A stretch of DNA of 64,000 nucleotides, taken from Turnera subulata. Lineage: Eukaryota; Streptophyta; Magnoliopsida; Malpighiales; Passifloraceae. A program made the position numbers and the translations under genes. Location of the stretch: positions 1 through 64,000 of the forward strand of contig JAKUCV010002467.1 in NCBI GenBank assembly GCA_028386065.3, given 5' to 3'. Below, piece by piece: positions 23,570 to 35,165 of the stretch (position 1 is the first letter of the stretch; each line of letters begins with the position of its first letter). Below the pieces are notes generated by a model. The model was not told the origin of the DNA, did not search any database, and worked only from the letters and a program-made list of their open reading frames with translations.

Positions 23570-23885
23570 TGTCCATGTACCAACTTCAAGTTGGTGCCAG
23601 CTTCAGGCTGCTATATATATATGCCAGCTTCAGGCTGGATATGATGACTTAGGAAGATTATTTACCAGCTTTTGGCTGAGGCATACTAGCTATAAATTAC
23701 ATATTTATCAGCCAACTTCTAGTTGGTCTCAGCTTCGGGCTGTGTAAACTGTGTATTTAAACACTTAAAAATTGTTAGCTTTAGGCTAGTGCATTCCAGC
23801 TTCTGGCTGGATATGGTAAGTTTAATAACTTAGATTGCTAGCTTCAGGCTGCAATATATGTGCCAATTTTAGGCTTATATCTGCC
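23570..23885. repeat. Array of short hairpin motifs (cagcttcaggctg family)
   Basis: About ten imperfect copies of a 12-14 bp self-complementary word occur at irregular spacing of 20-50 bp, for example ccagcttcaggctgg, caacttcaagttgg, ccagcttttggctg and ccagcttctggctgg. The half-sites vary together so that pairing is kept. Read on the minus strand several give Gln-Pro-Glu-Ala, so the array may be decayed coding repeats. Confidence 0.75.
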
Positions 23886-24063
23886 ACTCATGTCGGAAAA
23901 GATCAGAATTATTGAGCAAACTTTTTCAAAAAAACAACTTTGGAGCTTACTGACAAATAATGCAAAGTTTTTAATTACCGAAAAATCTTCTGGATCTTTT
24001 CGGAGACAAAAAAAGAGTCCACATTTGAAAAACTGACACCTAGCTGTCTAATCTCAGACTATA

Positions 24064-24786
24064 AGAAGGGGAGGCGGTTGAGACAGGAAGATGCAGAAAA
24101 CTCAACAAGACAAGAAAAATGCCTTCCCCAGCTACTGTTTTCTTTGTTAAGGGTGCCTCTCTAGGAAGAAGGAATAGGTTAGCTTATAGCATGCTGAATG
24201 AGCAGCAAGAGGAATTACCGAATGATCTGGCGAGAGTTCCTCGTTTAGTGTTTGTTGATGAACTTTATTCATCTAGGTTCTTTGTAACTCCTATGGAAGA
24301 AACATTCTTCCTAGAGGACCAAAGCAACTAAGGGCTTCCTTTTATGGCTCGGCTAACTCTATTATGTTTTTCATATCTAATAGACTGCAGGATTTTCAGC
24401 TAGAGCCTTCATGTCAAATTTTAAATCAAAGCAGTTATTATCAGGTTTCCATGATGGCTCGGAGCGGCCCAAGGGTGACTGGGTTACCACCTACATGGCC
24501 TAAGGTACGACTTCTACTATGGAATTGTAGGGGTGTAGTAAGAAGGTCCCAAGATTTTGTGCGTACCTTAAGGGATCTGAAGAATCAGTACAAGCCCAAC
24601 ATGGTACTGATTACTGAGACTTTGTGGCAAGCAGGAGAAAATCATGGTGTAATCCCACTCCGTTTGAGATACCTGGAGAAAACAACATGGGTGGTATGTG
24701 GTTCTCCTGGAACGACAGTGTTAGGGTCAACATCAACAACGAGGCTCAGAGTTTTAGAGTTAATGTTGTACCCAACAGATAAATAA
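24064..24786 (+). mobile_element. LINE fragment: ORF1 end and start of endonuclease
   Basis: Within the minus-strand copia element a plus-strand LINE piece occurs. The frame 24119-24331 looks like a LINE ORF1 C-terminus. The frame 24364-24786 begins the endonuclease with VRLLLWNCRGVVRRSQDFVR and YKPNMVLITETL, matching the N-terminal LLWNCRG and the catalytic-Glu TET motif. It breaks off after about 60 endonuclease residues. Edges are approximate and no target duplication was found. Confidence 0.8.
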
Positions 24787-24997
24787 CTTATGTATGAGGA
24801 CAATTCCTCTTTGAATCTTCTCCAGTTATGGATCCATTATGCAATAATAATATGCATATTTTCCCTTTGCCATTAAAACCTCATCTAGGGCCATAAGCAC
24901 AATTAATTATACTGTCTTATTCGCTTCAGGGAATAGAGTAGAGTCAATTCAACGGGATTCATAATAATCTCTTTTACTACTGTAAATGGGGGTTTCT

Positions 24998-25112
24998 GTA
25001 CTCTTCAAGAGTATTAGCTCTTCCAGAGCGTAAATATATGATCTTCTAGATCATAGTAAAACATGTGTTCTTCAGGAACATATTCAAACTTATGCTCTTC
25101 TGGAGCGTATTA
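24998..25112. repeat. Second hairpin-word array in the copia element
   Basis: Five self-complementary words follow one another: tactcttcaagagta, gctcttccagagc, gatcttctagatca, tgttcttcaggaaca and gctcttctggagc. All share a TTC..GA centre with different arms. On the minus strand the same DNA reads as a short peptide repeat of the type Pro-Glu-Glu-His, so amino-acid-level repetition could explain part of it. Confidence 0.75.
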
Positions 25113-25323
25113 AATTTTTTTTATTTCGAGATTATACTATCACATGTTATGTGAAATAGTTGACATCCACACATATAATTCTCCCCTTTGGATGTCAACT
25201 TGCATTGTCTTCAGGACAAATGCCTGAGCCATTATTCTAGAAATGATGATAAAATACTGTAAAGTAAATAAAATAAAATAAAATAGCACATAATAATAAA
25301 ACTGAAATATAAATTAAAATTAT

Positions 25324-25548
25324 TCAATATATACTGGCTTGCACCTTCAGAGTAAGCAAGATAATAACAGTATCCATCATCAGATGGTCATACAATATGC
25401 ACCTTCTGGTGGTCATACAACATCTTTCTTCAATTTTCCTCAAATATCTGCGGGATCTTTTGGCAGTATGACATCCAGTCTTTGCTATATATTCGCTTTT
25501 TATTGCGTCTGCTAGACAATTTGCATTTAAAATGCATTCAATGCCCAT
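25324..25548 (-). pseudogene. Unassigned decayed frame, likely copia gag region
   Basis: A 74-codon minus-strand frame lies where gag should be, upstream of pol and downstream of the leader. It shows no motif I can name; the assignment is positional. Confidence 0.3.
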
Positions 25549-25639
25549 AACAAATTTGTTCCGGAAATTTTAAGGGACTTCAATTAACATAATTCCAAAA
25601 TTTAAACAAATAAAAGACTTAATTAAAAATAAATAAACA

Positions 25640-25885
25640 TGGGCCTTTTATAAATTAGCCCAGTCAAAAATAAATAACCAAAAATTAAATACGATGGGCC
25701 TTATATGAGCCCAAGAATAACGTAAATGAAATTAAAGCGAAAATTAAATGCAAAGGGCCTTGTACGAGCCCAATCAAAACGTAAATGAAAACGAAAAATT
25801 AAATATAATGGGCCTTTTCGTAGCCCAATAAATAACCGAAAATTAAAGGCAATGGGCCTTTTATGAGCCCATTTGTAATTTAAAT
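25640..25885. repeat. Tandem repeat in the copia leader
   Basis: Five degenerate units of about 45-55 bp each contain gggcctt followed after 5-10 bases by gagccca or tagccca, so each unit can fold into a small hairpin. The array lies between the primer site and the first coding region of the copia element on the minus strand, that is, in its untranslated leader. Confidence 0.8.
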
Positions 25886-26125
25886 AAAAACATAAACATA
25901 AATTAAATATAAGCATAGTAATAGATATAATATACACCTACTCGATAAATCTTTCGGCAATAATAACGGCATAATAACAAAAGAATATATAATATATATA
26001 TATGCTTACTCGATAAATCTTTCAGCAATAATTATACAATAATAATAAAGAATATATAACTTATATAGAAAGGATGAAAGTAGTAATAAAAAAAATTTTA
26101 GAAATAAATACCTTAATAGAGTAGA

Positions 26126-26142
26126 GACTCGTGCTGATAACA
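26126..26142 (-). promoter_or_regulatory. Copia primer-binding site
   Basis: On the minus strand the LTR end is followed directly by tgttatcagcacgag, a form common after plant copia 5' LTRs and similar to the initiator-Met primer site (TATCAG core). Confidence 0.65.
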
Positions 26143-26631
26143 TGTTATAAAATTGGGGGAGATTTTCACTATTTGATGGAATAATACAAACTTGATCAAA
26201 CTTGATCAAGGTAATAATACAACTTTGGTAATAATAATACATTTTTGATAATAATATGTAGAAGAGAATAATAAATTTAGATGGAGGGACATTGGAAGAG
26301 AAGTGTATGGAATGAGAAGAGAGTGAAGTTTATGGTGGGCTGTAAGTGTATGAAAGTGAAGGAATGAAGGGGTATTTATAGTTGGAAATGGGAGGATAAA
26401 AACAAATAAGTATGATTAATTTAAAAGGATAAAATCAAAGGGATGTTAGGTAAAGGAAGATGATATTAGGATTAGGACAAATGGAATTATGGAGGGTAAT
26501 TAGCCAAAGAGATAATTCCAAGTAGAAGTTTGGTGTATGGGTAAAGTATTTACCGGGGATAAATTCGGGTATAGTAAACATGAGTTTTACTGGATGGTAA
26601 CAATGACATTCACCATAATTTATTTATAACA
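26143..26631 (-). repeat. 5' LTR of the copia element
   Basis: This 489-bp repeat is uninterrupted, with TG...CA ends. Its ggtaataatacaactttggtaat stretch is the empty counterpart of the LINE insertion site in the other LTR. Confidence 0.9.
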
Positions 26632-26639
26632 TGCAATGG

Positions 26640-28455
26640 ATTTTTGGGTTTTGGATAGGAACCGTAGCGGGAGAGATAAACAGCGGGAGGATATTACTTA
26701 CAATTTTCTAGCCGTAGGAAAAAAAATTACATTTTTTATTTTTCCCTCAGCGGATTATATTTTGGAATTCTATTTTATGACACATCCGTAACAAATCGGT
26801 AAGAATGCGGACTACGGCGGTAAGAAATTCTCGTAAGCAGTAGCTGGTAGCATTGTTTTGGTCGCCTTGTTGAGCACCATAGCAGAGGGGATGTCCCTCT
26901 TAGTGTGGAATTGTAGGGGAATTGGCAAACCCCTAGCAATTAGCAGATTGTTTGATCTGAATCAGAAGTACAAACCGGATTTGGTTTTCCTTACTGAAAC
27001 CAAGCAGTTGCAAGCGAAACTCGAATGCAAAAGAAAGAAACTTGGCTTCCAATTTGCGGATTATGTAGATCCTGTTGGAGCTAGTGGGGGGTCTGGTTTT
27101 GTGGTGGAATAACCCCTGTCAGGCTCTGTGTGTTCAAAAGAGTCCAAAATTCTTCCATTTAATTGTCAGAATGGGGGCAACAACGGATTTTTTCTTAACT
27201 CTAGTGTATGGACCTCCCAAGGCAAGGGATCGACCTGAATTTGGCACAAACTGGGAGATCTTTTCCTTGGACCTCAAATGGGCTTGGCTCGTAATAGGTG
27301 ATTTTGACACCTTGCTAGAGAGCGATGACAAAGAGGGTGGGCTCTTAGTTTCGCCTTCTCAAACTAGAGCTTTCCAAGATTTCATGAATACATATGAAAT
27401 GATGGACATGGAGAGTAAGGGCAGTAAATTTACGTTGTCTAATAAGCGCACAGGAGATGCCCACATAGTGGCAAATTTGGATCGCGCAATCACTAACACT
27501 GTATGGAGAATGGAATGGCCTAAAGCATTGTTGAGTAATGAGTTGATGATAGGCTCTGAACACAAGCTTTTGGTCCTGAACATGTGAGGGGAGTGGGGGA
27601 GGGAGGGTGTTAAATCGAAAACCAAGAAACTTTTCAAGTATGATACAAGATGGTCTGAAGATGAGGAATGCGATGAGATGATCAAGCACCAATGGAGAGC
27701 GAGTCCATTCAGGGGTCAAGACAGTTTCGAGTAGCCCGTAAAATCAAGTTAACTCCATCGGCTTTGTCTCACTAGAATGTTACCAAGAACCAAAATGCCA
27801 GGAAGGTGATTGATTCAATCAAGTTGAAGTTGGCTGTACTGGAAAAGCAACCCTACTCAGATGACACTAAGAGGGAGGAAATCGAACTAACAAGAGCCCT
27901 TGAACGGGAATGGAGAAGGGAGGAAATTTTCTGGGCACAGAAAGTAAGGGTGCGGTGGCTGGAAGCTGGGGACAGAAACACCCAATTCTTCCATACGACG
28001 ACAGTGCAAAGGCGAAACAGGAACACTATAACCAGTCTGGTTCTGGAGAATGATGAAATCATCACTGAACAACATGACTTGAAGAGTGAAGCCTTTAGGC
28101 ATTTCTCCAATACTTTCAAAACAGAAGGCACACGCAATCTTGAGGAATGGGCGTCATATATCATGCCAATGGTCACTGACGAAATGAATTCTCATTTGTT
28201 GGAGGTTTTTACATAAGAGGAAATCAAGAGTGCTGTCTTCACTCTGGGGTCCATGAAATCCCCGGGCCCGGATGGCTTCCAGGGTTTTTTCTTCCAACAC
28301 TACTAGGTGGTTATTAAGCAAGATCTGATTGCGGCAGTCCGGAGTTTTCAGGAATCAGGACACCTTCTAGCTGAATTCAACACAACTGTCATCTCTCTCA
28401 TACCAAAAACCAAAACCCGAAACCCTGAACCAATATCGTCCAATCAGCTGTCCTG
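26640..28455 (+). mobile_element. LINE fragment: endonuclease and start of RT
   Basis: The frame 26858-27112 opens the endonuclease (SLLVWNCRGIGKPLAISRLF, LVFLTETKQLQ). 27075-27587 continues it (FFLTLVYGPPKARDRPEF, VIGDFDTLLES where GDFN is typical). 27806-28216 is the linker (RVRWLEAGDRNTQFFHTTTV). From there a taa interrupts before the RT start MKSPGPDGFQGFFFQ (28250-28300) and the element ends near 28455. Frameshifts lie near 27100 and 27590-27800. The 5' part from 26640 is assigned by position next to the copia LTR. Confidence 0.88.
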
Positions 28456-29221
28456 AGAATTAGTAGTCTGTTTTTCATTGGCTATATATATATATTTTTT
28501 TATTTGTCGAAACATAAGGTATATATATTACTTCGAACCCGAATGCATGCACATGACTGGTGCCTTTCGGCCATTCACGGAATGGTTGTCAAACTTAGAC
28601 AATCCGATTAGATTACAGAACCAATTGATGTGATTCTCTCCTAGAGTACGATATATAGTGGAGTCATGCCTGGCTTGGCCTTGGGACCGGATATCGTTGC
28701 CAGCTCCTTGAACCCTCCAAGAATAAAACACCAGAAGTACGATTTGGATGACAGTTGGTCGGCTAATGCCGACATCGCCTCCAGGATGTTGGAAACCACC
28801 CCGTAATGCCTTTGGTTCAGCAATTTTGTTGTTGGAGCTGAGAATGATGTCTACCCACCTGACCCCTGTGTCAAAAGAAACCAAAACAACTTGATCATCA
28901 TAGCACCTTATCTCATTCTCTACCCTTTCACCACCCGAGGCGTTTATGCAGCACATACATATCAACACATCAAAAGAATGATTATCCTGTGTTGTTTGGG
29001 TAGAAGGAATCCGTGGAGGCTTTGAAGCCATCCCAAAACTCACCGATCGGTGACCAAATAGCAGTGAAGGAAACAAATCAATAGGTTCCTTCGCTACTTT
29101 CCCCCACTCTCATTTCTTTAGGGGAGGGTTACTGGATGAAGCTCCAGCAACTCCTTCCAGCCAAGCAGCTTCACAGGTGCCTGCACTCTCATGGATTTCA
29201 GCCCAGCTCTCCATTTGGCTA
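28456..29221. other. Unrecognised; long minus-strand frame 29076-28528
   Basis: A 182-codon minus-strand frame and an overlapping 60-codon frame (28823-28641) are open. I recognise no domain, and neither frame has a clear membrane or signal segment. The base composition is higher in GC than the flanking LINE, so it may be a gene fragment. It lies next to an OMT fragment but shows no OMT motif. Confidence 0.3.
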
Positions 29222-29690
29222 TATATATATGGCTACACATCTAATAGACATGTATTTTGATGCAAGTAAATATGCAATTTTTAAGTTCAATGCTCATGTT
29301 CATGTAGGTATAAATAAGTCTTTTGAGACTAAGGGTCACTTTCTAACAATTATGGTTGTTTTTTTGGTTGCTTATGTGTGAAGCAGTGCATTTTGCATGA
29401 TTGGAACAATGAAGAATGCTTGCAAATACTTAAGCGATGTGAAGAAACTATCGAGGAAAGGCAAGGTGGGGAACCTGATTATCATAGATATCACATTGGA
29501 CCATCAAATTAGGGATGACAAATCAGTTTGAGACACAGCTCTTCTTTGATATGATGATGATGATGATAATGGCAGCGGGTCAAGAGAGAAATAAGAAAGA
29601 ATGGGCTCAACTATTGTGAAGCTGGTCTCACTGACTATAAAGATAACTCTAATAATGGGTTTGAGGTCTCTTATTGAAGTTTATCCTTAA
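29222..29690 (+). pseudogene. OMT pseudogene: intron end and exon 2 (copy 2, plus strand)
   Basis: After the acceptor at 29384-29386, exon 2 starts with a decayed [20 protein letters not shown] block. It continues through a DITLDHQ.RD block and ends with LRSLIEVYP and taa at 29688-29690. Deletions near 29455 and 29520 shift the frame. The intron end (29222-29386) matches 3433-3620 and 61615-61800 inverted. This is the only exon-2 copy on the plus strand. Confidence 0.82.
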
Positions 29691-30250
29691 GAAGATCCAA
29701 TTAACTTCTAGCCCAATCATCCATTTTCAAACCTTCATTTCCTTTGTCCTATACGTTTACTCTCCTTTTAGTTTGCGGATATGCTTGATAGAATTGTGGC
29801 AATTTAGTGAAAAAATAAAGTTCTATTTCATGTGTACTTTCAAGTCAGCCGAATATAGTGATTAATTTCCCAATTATGGTATACCATTGCAGTTGATAAA
29901 AAAAAAAAAAAAAAATCATGTCGAAGCCTGTTTTTCCCTTTTTTTTTCCTTCTCATATTCTAGGCTAACCCACCTTCAAGTATATGAACAGGCCTAAATA
30001 AATTCTCATCAAAACATGATAGGAATTAACTACTCTAGCCCCTACGTTCCAAAAGAGACTAAGAGTCTTAGTGAAGTTAGAATTGTTCTAATAGACGTAG
30101 TTAAAACTTTAGTTTCTTTTAATACCTAGAAACCTAGAATTAAAAATAAAAAAGAAAACCCCCAAGAAACAATGAAAACATGGATGTCACAGGTTTTTGA
30201 ATGGTTTCCATCAACGCACTAATACTATCATGCATGATGTTTTTTTGGTC
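29222..30250. repeat. Inverted duplicate of about 60790-61800
   Basis: The OMT exon 2, its intron end and about 550 bp of downstream DNA (29691-30250) match 60790-61800 in reverse orientation. Both include the AT-rich block with the words caaaccttcatttc and ctaggtttctaggtatt or their complements. Small indels separate the copies. Confidence 0.85.
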
Positions 30251-31002
30251 TTTCAATTTAGACATGAAGGTCAAGTCACTATTTTACTCTTGCCAACCAA
30301 TCAACAGTGATATTAACCTCACGAACCACAAAGCAATCACCACCCACATTAACCTCACAAAACCATATGTCGAAGTTTAATTTACCTCCCAAGGCAAGCT
30401 AACCAATTTTTGTCTAGTTTTTTTTTTTTCGGTTAGTTTTTTTTCACAAGCATGGATGTACCTCGCACTCCAACCCCATCAATTAGTATTGAAAAACGAA
30501 AAAAAGAAAAAAAAACACATGCTGAAATCAGCATGTAACCAACCCCATTAATTAAATTTTGTACGAGTCAATTTCTCTGCGGGGAAGATTCCCATCTTGC
30601 ACCCATATGTTTCTAAAATGTGCCCCGGCCCCGTCCATGTTCCCTACTTTGGGATAATATTTGTTCCCGTCTCTGTTTTTTCGTGGGAAATTGGACCCCA
30701 TTCCCTCATTTCACAAAATAAAAAAATTAGTTAAAATCAATTGATAAATGAATTCATTTCTTGACATAAAAAATTCAAAATATAATCTAAGAACATTAAC
30801 AATATATACTAAATTACTAATACATATTGTTTCTGAGTCTCTAATGTATTGCATATAAGACTGTGAAAATTACAATTTTAGTAGCTTTTGCCAACATTAA
30901 CCATTACATCTCAAAAAATTTGCCATTTTTATGCTCTTCAATCCCAAGTTTGTAGACAAAATAATTTGTGTCAACTTGGGAAAAAAATGGAAAGGATCAG
31001 TT
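30251..31002. other. No gene recognised
   Basis: AT-rich DNA with A- and T-runs. A block near 30580-30720 rich in gcccc/ggggaa words may belong to an old DNA transposon, but I found no paired ends. Confidence 0.45.
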
Positions 31003-32651
31003 GCTTGACATAAGCATAATTAGCAAGAATGAAAAATCACAAAAACCCAAATCCTTGATCGGTCTATGCCCCAAGGTTAATTTTGTTCAATTGGGATAAT
31101 TAATACATAGTTATTAAAATAAACCTTTCACAAAATTCAATATTTTCAGACCTTATAGGTACTACACGGGTGTATCGTGTAATTTCTCTTCTCTTTTCAA
31201 AATTTTTTTTTTTAGAAAAGGAACATTCTTCATTCATATAAACAAATCTAAAGATCTGGAATTACATAGCTGAAGATCTAATATAGCAAAAGTATAAGAA
31301 AAATCTAACAAAAGAATTCTTTTTAATCTACTACATAAAAATACACAACGTGATTTATCTCCTTCAATAGAGGATTTACAAAGGCACACCACTCGCAACG
31401 TTATTTCTCTTCTCTTTTCAAATAGTAGATAGCAACTATTTTTTTTTTATTACAACGATACCCTAAATCTAACCAAACCCCATCTTATCCCTACTAAATT
31501 CCCACACCCTGGATCGAACCAGGGTGGCCTCGCACCAGGCAAGGTCTTTGTGCCACTGCGCTACGATCGCGCTGGCATTAGATAGCAACTAATGATGATA
31601 ACTAAATGAGTAATAGTATGGACGCCGGATCAACAAGAAGCTTAAATGGACCCGTCAGCAACTTTGTATATGGAAGAAATCCTATAATCACAATGCCAGG
31701 AAGCTTATTCAAGAACTCATGTCTGAGTTGGATAGGCTCCATGAACTGCCATATACTAGTGAAGTGAAAGATTATGAGAAAACAGCGGTTAACAGACTGG
31801 AGGAAGCATGGAGAGCTGAGGAAGCTTACTAGCATCAGAGGTCCAAGATTCGTTGGTTGGCTTTTGGTGATAAGAACACTTCCTTCTTCCATGCCTCCAC
31901 GATACAAAGGAGGCAGAGAAACCGAATTACCAAGCTCATGCTCAATGCGAACCATATTGTAGAATCGGAGGAGCTGGTAAGAGATCATATTGTGGATTAT
32001 TTTGCACAGTTATATTCCTCATCATCCCCTGTCCTGGAGGATTTTGATTTCACTCTAATCCCACGGAAAGTCACCGCTGAAATGAACGAATCATTACTGA
32101 AACCTGTGACTGAAGATGAAGTTAAACTTGCTGTCTTTAGTATGGAAGCACTCAACCTAGACCGGATGGGTTTCAAGGTATCTTCATTCAGAAATTTTGG
32201 AACTTGTTAAAAGTTGATATTATTTCAATGGTTCAGGCATTTTTTCATTCTGGGTTCCTCTTGAAAGAGCTGAACCGTACCTTTATAGCCCTGATCCCCA
32301 AAACAAAGAATCCTAAAATGATCTCGCAGTACCGACCTATTGGATTATGCAACTTCACCTACAAAATCATAGCCAAGGTCGTCGTTAATAGAATGAAAGG
32401 AATGCTAGCCAGTTTAATCTCCCCCTCACAGACTGCATTTGTTCCTGGTCGAAGCATTCAAGACAATGTGATTGTGTCTCACGAAGCATTTCACTCTCTG
32501 AAACTCTATCGCAAAGGCAAAAAAAAGGGGATGATCCTCCAACTTGATGTGGCAAAGGCATATGATCGTTTGGAATGGGGTTTTCTAGAGAAAGTACTTG
32601 GGGCAATGGGCTTTGATCACCGATGGGTCATGATGCTGATGCAATGCATTA
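31003..32651. repeat. Segmental duplication, copy B (partner 1-1630)
   Basis: It matches copy A from its first base. The 21-bp target duplication, the minus-strand retroposon (about 31204-31403), the SINE (31439-31578; duplication tagatagcaacta at 31426-31438 and 31579-31591) and the LINE start all recur. In copy B the LINE continues to its poly(A), so B is the donor-like copy and A the truncated derivative. Confidence 0.93.
31439..31578 (-). mobile_element. tRNA-derived SINE (copy B of 436-574)
   Basis: Same element and same target duplication as at 436-574, carried by the segmental duplication, not an independent insertion. Boxes A and B are unchanged. Confidence 0.85.
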
Positions 32652-34978
32652 CTTCAGTCACCTATCAAATACTCATAAATGGTGCCCCATCACAGTATAT
32701 CACTCCAACTCGGGGATTGAGACAGGGAGACCCCCTTTCCCCATATCTTTTCATCCTAGCTTCTGAGGCCCTATCATGCTTTGCTTGAGTCTCGCCGTGC
32801 GAATCAGGCCATCAAGGGCTTTAAGTTAAATCGTTTTTGTCCTACTCTTACCCACATATTCTATGCAGATGATACTTTACTTTTTGGTGCGGCGGCAATG
32901 GAGGAAGTAGAAGCAATTTGGCAGGTTGTTGAAGCATACAACAATGTCTCAGGATAGTGTATAAACACTGAGAAGTCTTCCATCTTCTTCAGTGCCAATG
33001 TGGAGGAAGTTGTGAGGAATGAAATCTGCGCCAGGTTAAATATGAAAATCGCGAGTGGTGCAAAATCTTACCTTGGGTTGCCAACGTCATGGGGTCGCTC
33101 AAAGACCCAAGCCCTTGGCTTCATACGGGAGAAAATTCATCAGAAAATTGAATCATGGTGCCAAAATCTCTTATCACAAGCAGGGTGTGAAGTCATGGTC
33201 AAGGCTGTCTTAAATGCTATTCCAACATACTCTATATCCATCTTTAAATTCCCAAAGACCTTTTGTGCAAGTTTACAGAGTGCCATTGCCAACTTCTATT
33301 GGTCGCAAGATGATCTGGGCAAGAAGATACACTGGGTTGCATGGGATAGATTATGTAGACCCAAAGCTGAAGGGGGACTTGGATTCAAGGATTTAGAAGC
33401 CTTCAATTGTGCTTTGCTTGCTAACCAAGTTTGGCGACTAGTACACAATCCTGAGGCGCTGTGGGTCAAGATTTTGAAAGGTAAATATTATCCTCGTAAA
33501 GACTTTTATCATACTGTTAAGGGCCACAGGACATCATGGGGTTGGTCTAGCCTCCTGGAAGGGAGAGACACCCTCAATCTTGGTTTGAGATGGGTAATCG
33601 GAAACGGAAGGTCTGTGCTTGTATGGGGGGACAACTGGACTACGTGGGAACCTGCCCACATCACTTCACCAAGACCACGGATACATCCGGTTAGATCTGT
33701 CTCCTCTCTTATTACTGAGCCAGGAAGATGGGATGTTGTAAAACTTGATGAATTGTTATCGGTTGAGGAAGCAAAGGCTGTGCAAACCATTCCCATTGCT
33801 CTCGACGTGCCTGATTCCCTAGTGTGGCACTATAATGCATCTGGCTTGTATTCTGTAAGATCGGGTTACTACCTGCACCGAACGAGGTTGGGACACACGG
33901 CTCCTTTAAGGGCCTCTTCCTCTCAGCAAAGACCTGTGGGTTTCTGGAAAAGCATATGGAAGATTAAAACACAACCAAAGCTTCAAAACTTCCTTTGGCG
34001 CATTTGCAACAATGCCATCCCTACGGCCGAAGCTTTGTATCATCGGGGTTTCCTCCATAACCCGATTTGCCAAATCTGCGATAATAAGGTGGAATCGGTA
34101 GATCATCTATTATTCTTTTGTCCACATGCTGCAGCCACCTGGTTCGCATCTCCTCTGACTTTACGAATTGATAAGGTGGGATACACCAACTTTTGTGACT
34201 GGTGGCAGAAATGGTTGTCTGTTTTGAGTGATCCTGATGGTGAGGGTGTTCTCAGCTTATTACTAAATATATGTTGGAGCATCTGGCGGACGAGGAATGA
34301 GTTTGTGTTCCAACATATACCTACATCCCCGATCAAGACTGCCTCTTGTGCACTATACATGTATAATGAGATGAGCAATTGCATGCCCTACGCTCACTCC
34401 CTGGAAATTCCACAACCTATGGTACCTATTATGATAAGAGAGGTCTGGGAGAAACCCCCTTCTGGTGTCATCAAAGTAAACCTGGATGCAGCTTTTTGTG
34501 CAACTACCAAACGGGCGGGAATTGGGGTGGTATGCTGAAACTCTAGTGGAATTGTAATTGGTGGGGTCTCATCGGTGAAGCCATGTGCATCACCACTGGT
34601 TGCTGAAGCTTTGGCGTTGAAAGAAGCGGTCCTCCTTGCGAGAGCGAGAGGCTTCCCCGAAGCTGTTATTGAGACTGACTCTAGTGTTGTGTACCATGCT
34701 ATTTCTACTGACTCTTCCATCCCATGGGAGATCCGATCAGTTATCAATTCTAACAAGATCACTCTGGCAGATCACCCTCATTTTTCGCTTGCTCTTGTGA
34801 AAAGAAAGGCGAATCAAGTTGCTGACTGGGTGGCAAAGGCATCTCTGCATCGCCAATGCCCCCCACACTGGATTACTGCTCCACCATCTACTCTTGTAAC
34901 TGCTCTCTTATTTGATGGCTGTAACTGGTACTCATTCGAATGATTAATAAATTACAAGTTCGATAAAAAAAAAAAAAA
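31620..34978 (+). mobile_element. 5'-truncated L1-type LINE with poly(A) and 12-bp target duplication
   Basis: Bounded by gagtaatagtat at 31608-31619 and 34979-34990, with an A-run at 34964-34978. ORF2 is nearly complete from the endonuclease-RT linker on: RT (32204-32788: QYRPIGLCNFTYKIIAKVVV, QTAFVPGRSIQDNV, GLRQGDPLSPYLFIL; YADDTLLFG-type block at about 32865), the post-RT region (33000-34538, with SYLGLPTSWGRSKTQ and the C..C..H zinc cluster NPICQICDNKVESVDHLLFF), and RNase H (34470-34943: VNLDAAF, ETDSSVV, KRKANQVADWVAKA). Breaks lie near 32155, 32786, 32956 and 34538. The gene supplies reverse transcriptase; this copy is inactive. Confidence 0.95.
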
Positions 34979-34990
34979 GAGTAATAGTAT

Positions 34991-35155
34991 CCACTTGACC
35001 TATATTAGATTTGTTACTCCCACCCTTTACTCCCATCCTTCATGTTGTTTATTCTAACTATGAATAGAGATTAGACAGGAGACTTCTCTTTCTTCCACTT
35101 TTAAACTAACCAACCACTCACTCCTCACGCACGCTGTAAATCCGGTTAACTGCCT
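34991..35155. other. Short spacer, nothing recognised
   Basis: Continuation of the DNA into which the LINE inserted, up to the MULE-type MITE. Confidence 0.5.
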
Positions 35156-35165
35156 ATATATAGTT

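Larger units (their letters stand above)
17957..26631 (-). mobile_element. Ty1/copia-type LTR retrotransposon on the minus strand
   Basis: Two direct repeats beginning tgttataaaattgg and ending tttataaca (17957-21044 and 26143-26631) are the LTRs. They are flanked by tgcga (17952-17956) and tgcaa (26632-26636), a 5-bp target duplication with one change. Polarity is minus: a primer-site-like tgttatcagcacgag follows the right LTR on the minus strand, and a polypurine tract (aagggggag) abuts the left LTR. The RNase H frame near the left LTR agrees. The interior is decayed and carries a LINE fragment (24064-24786). The 3' LTR is split by another LINE (18071-20628). Confidence 0.9.

Noticed and set aside
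23570..23885. CRISPR-like array
   Set aside because: Repeats are 12-15 bp, variable, irregularly spaced and self-complementary, and the genome is a plant's.
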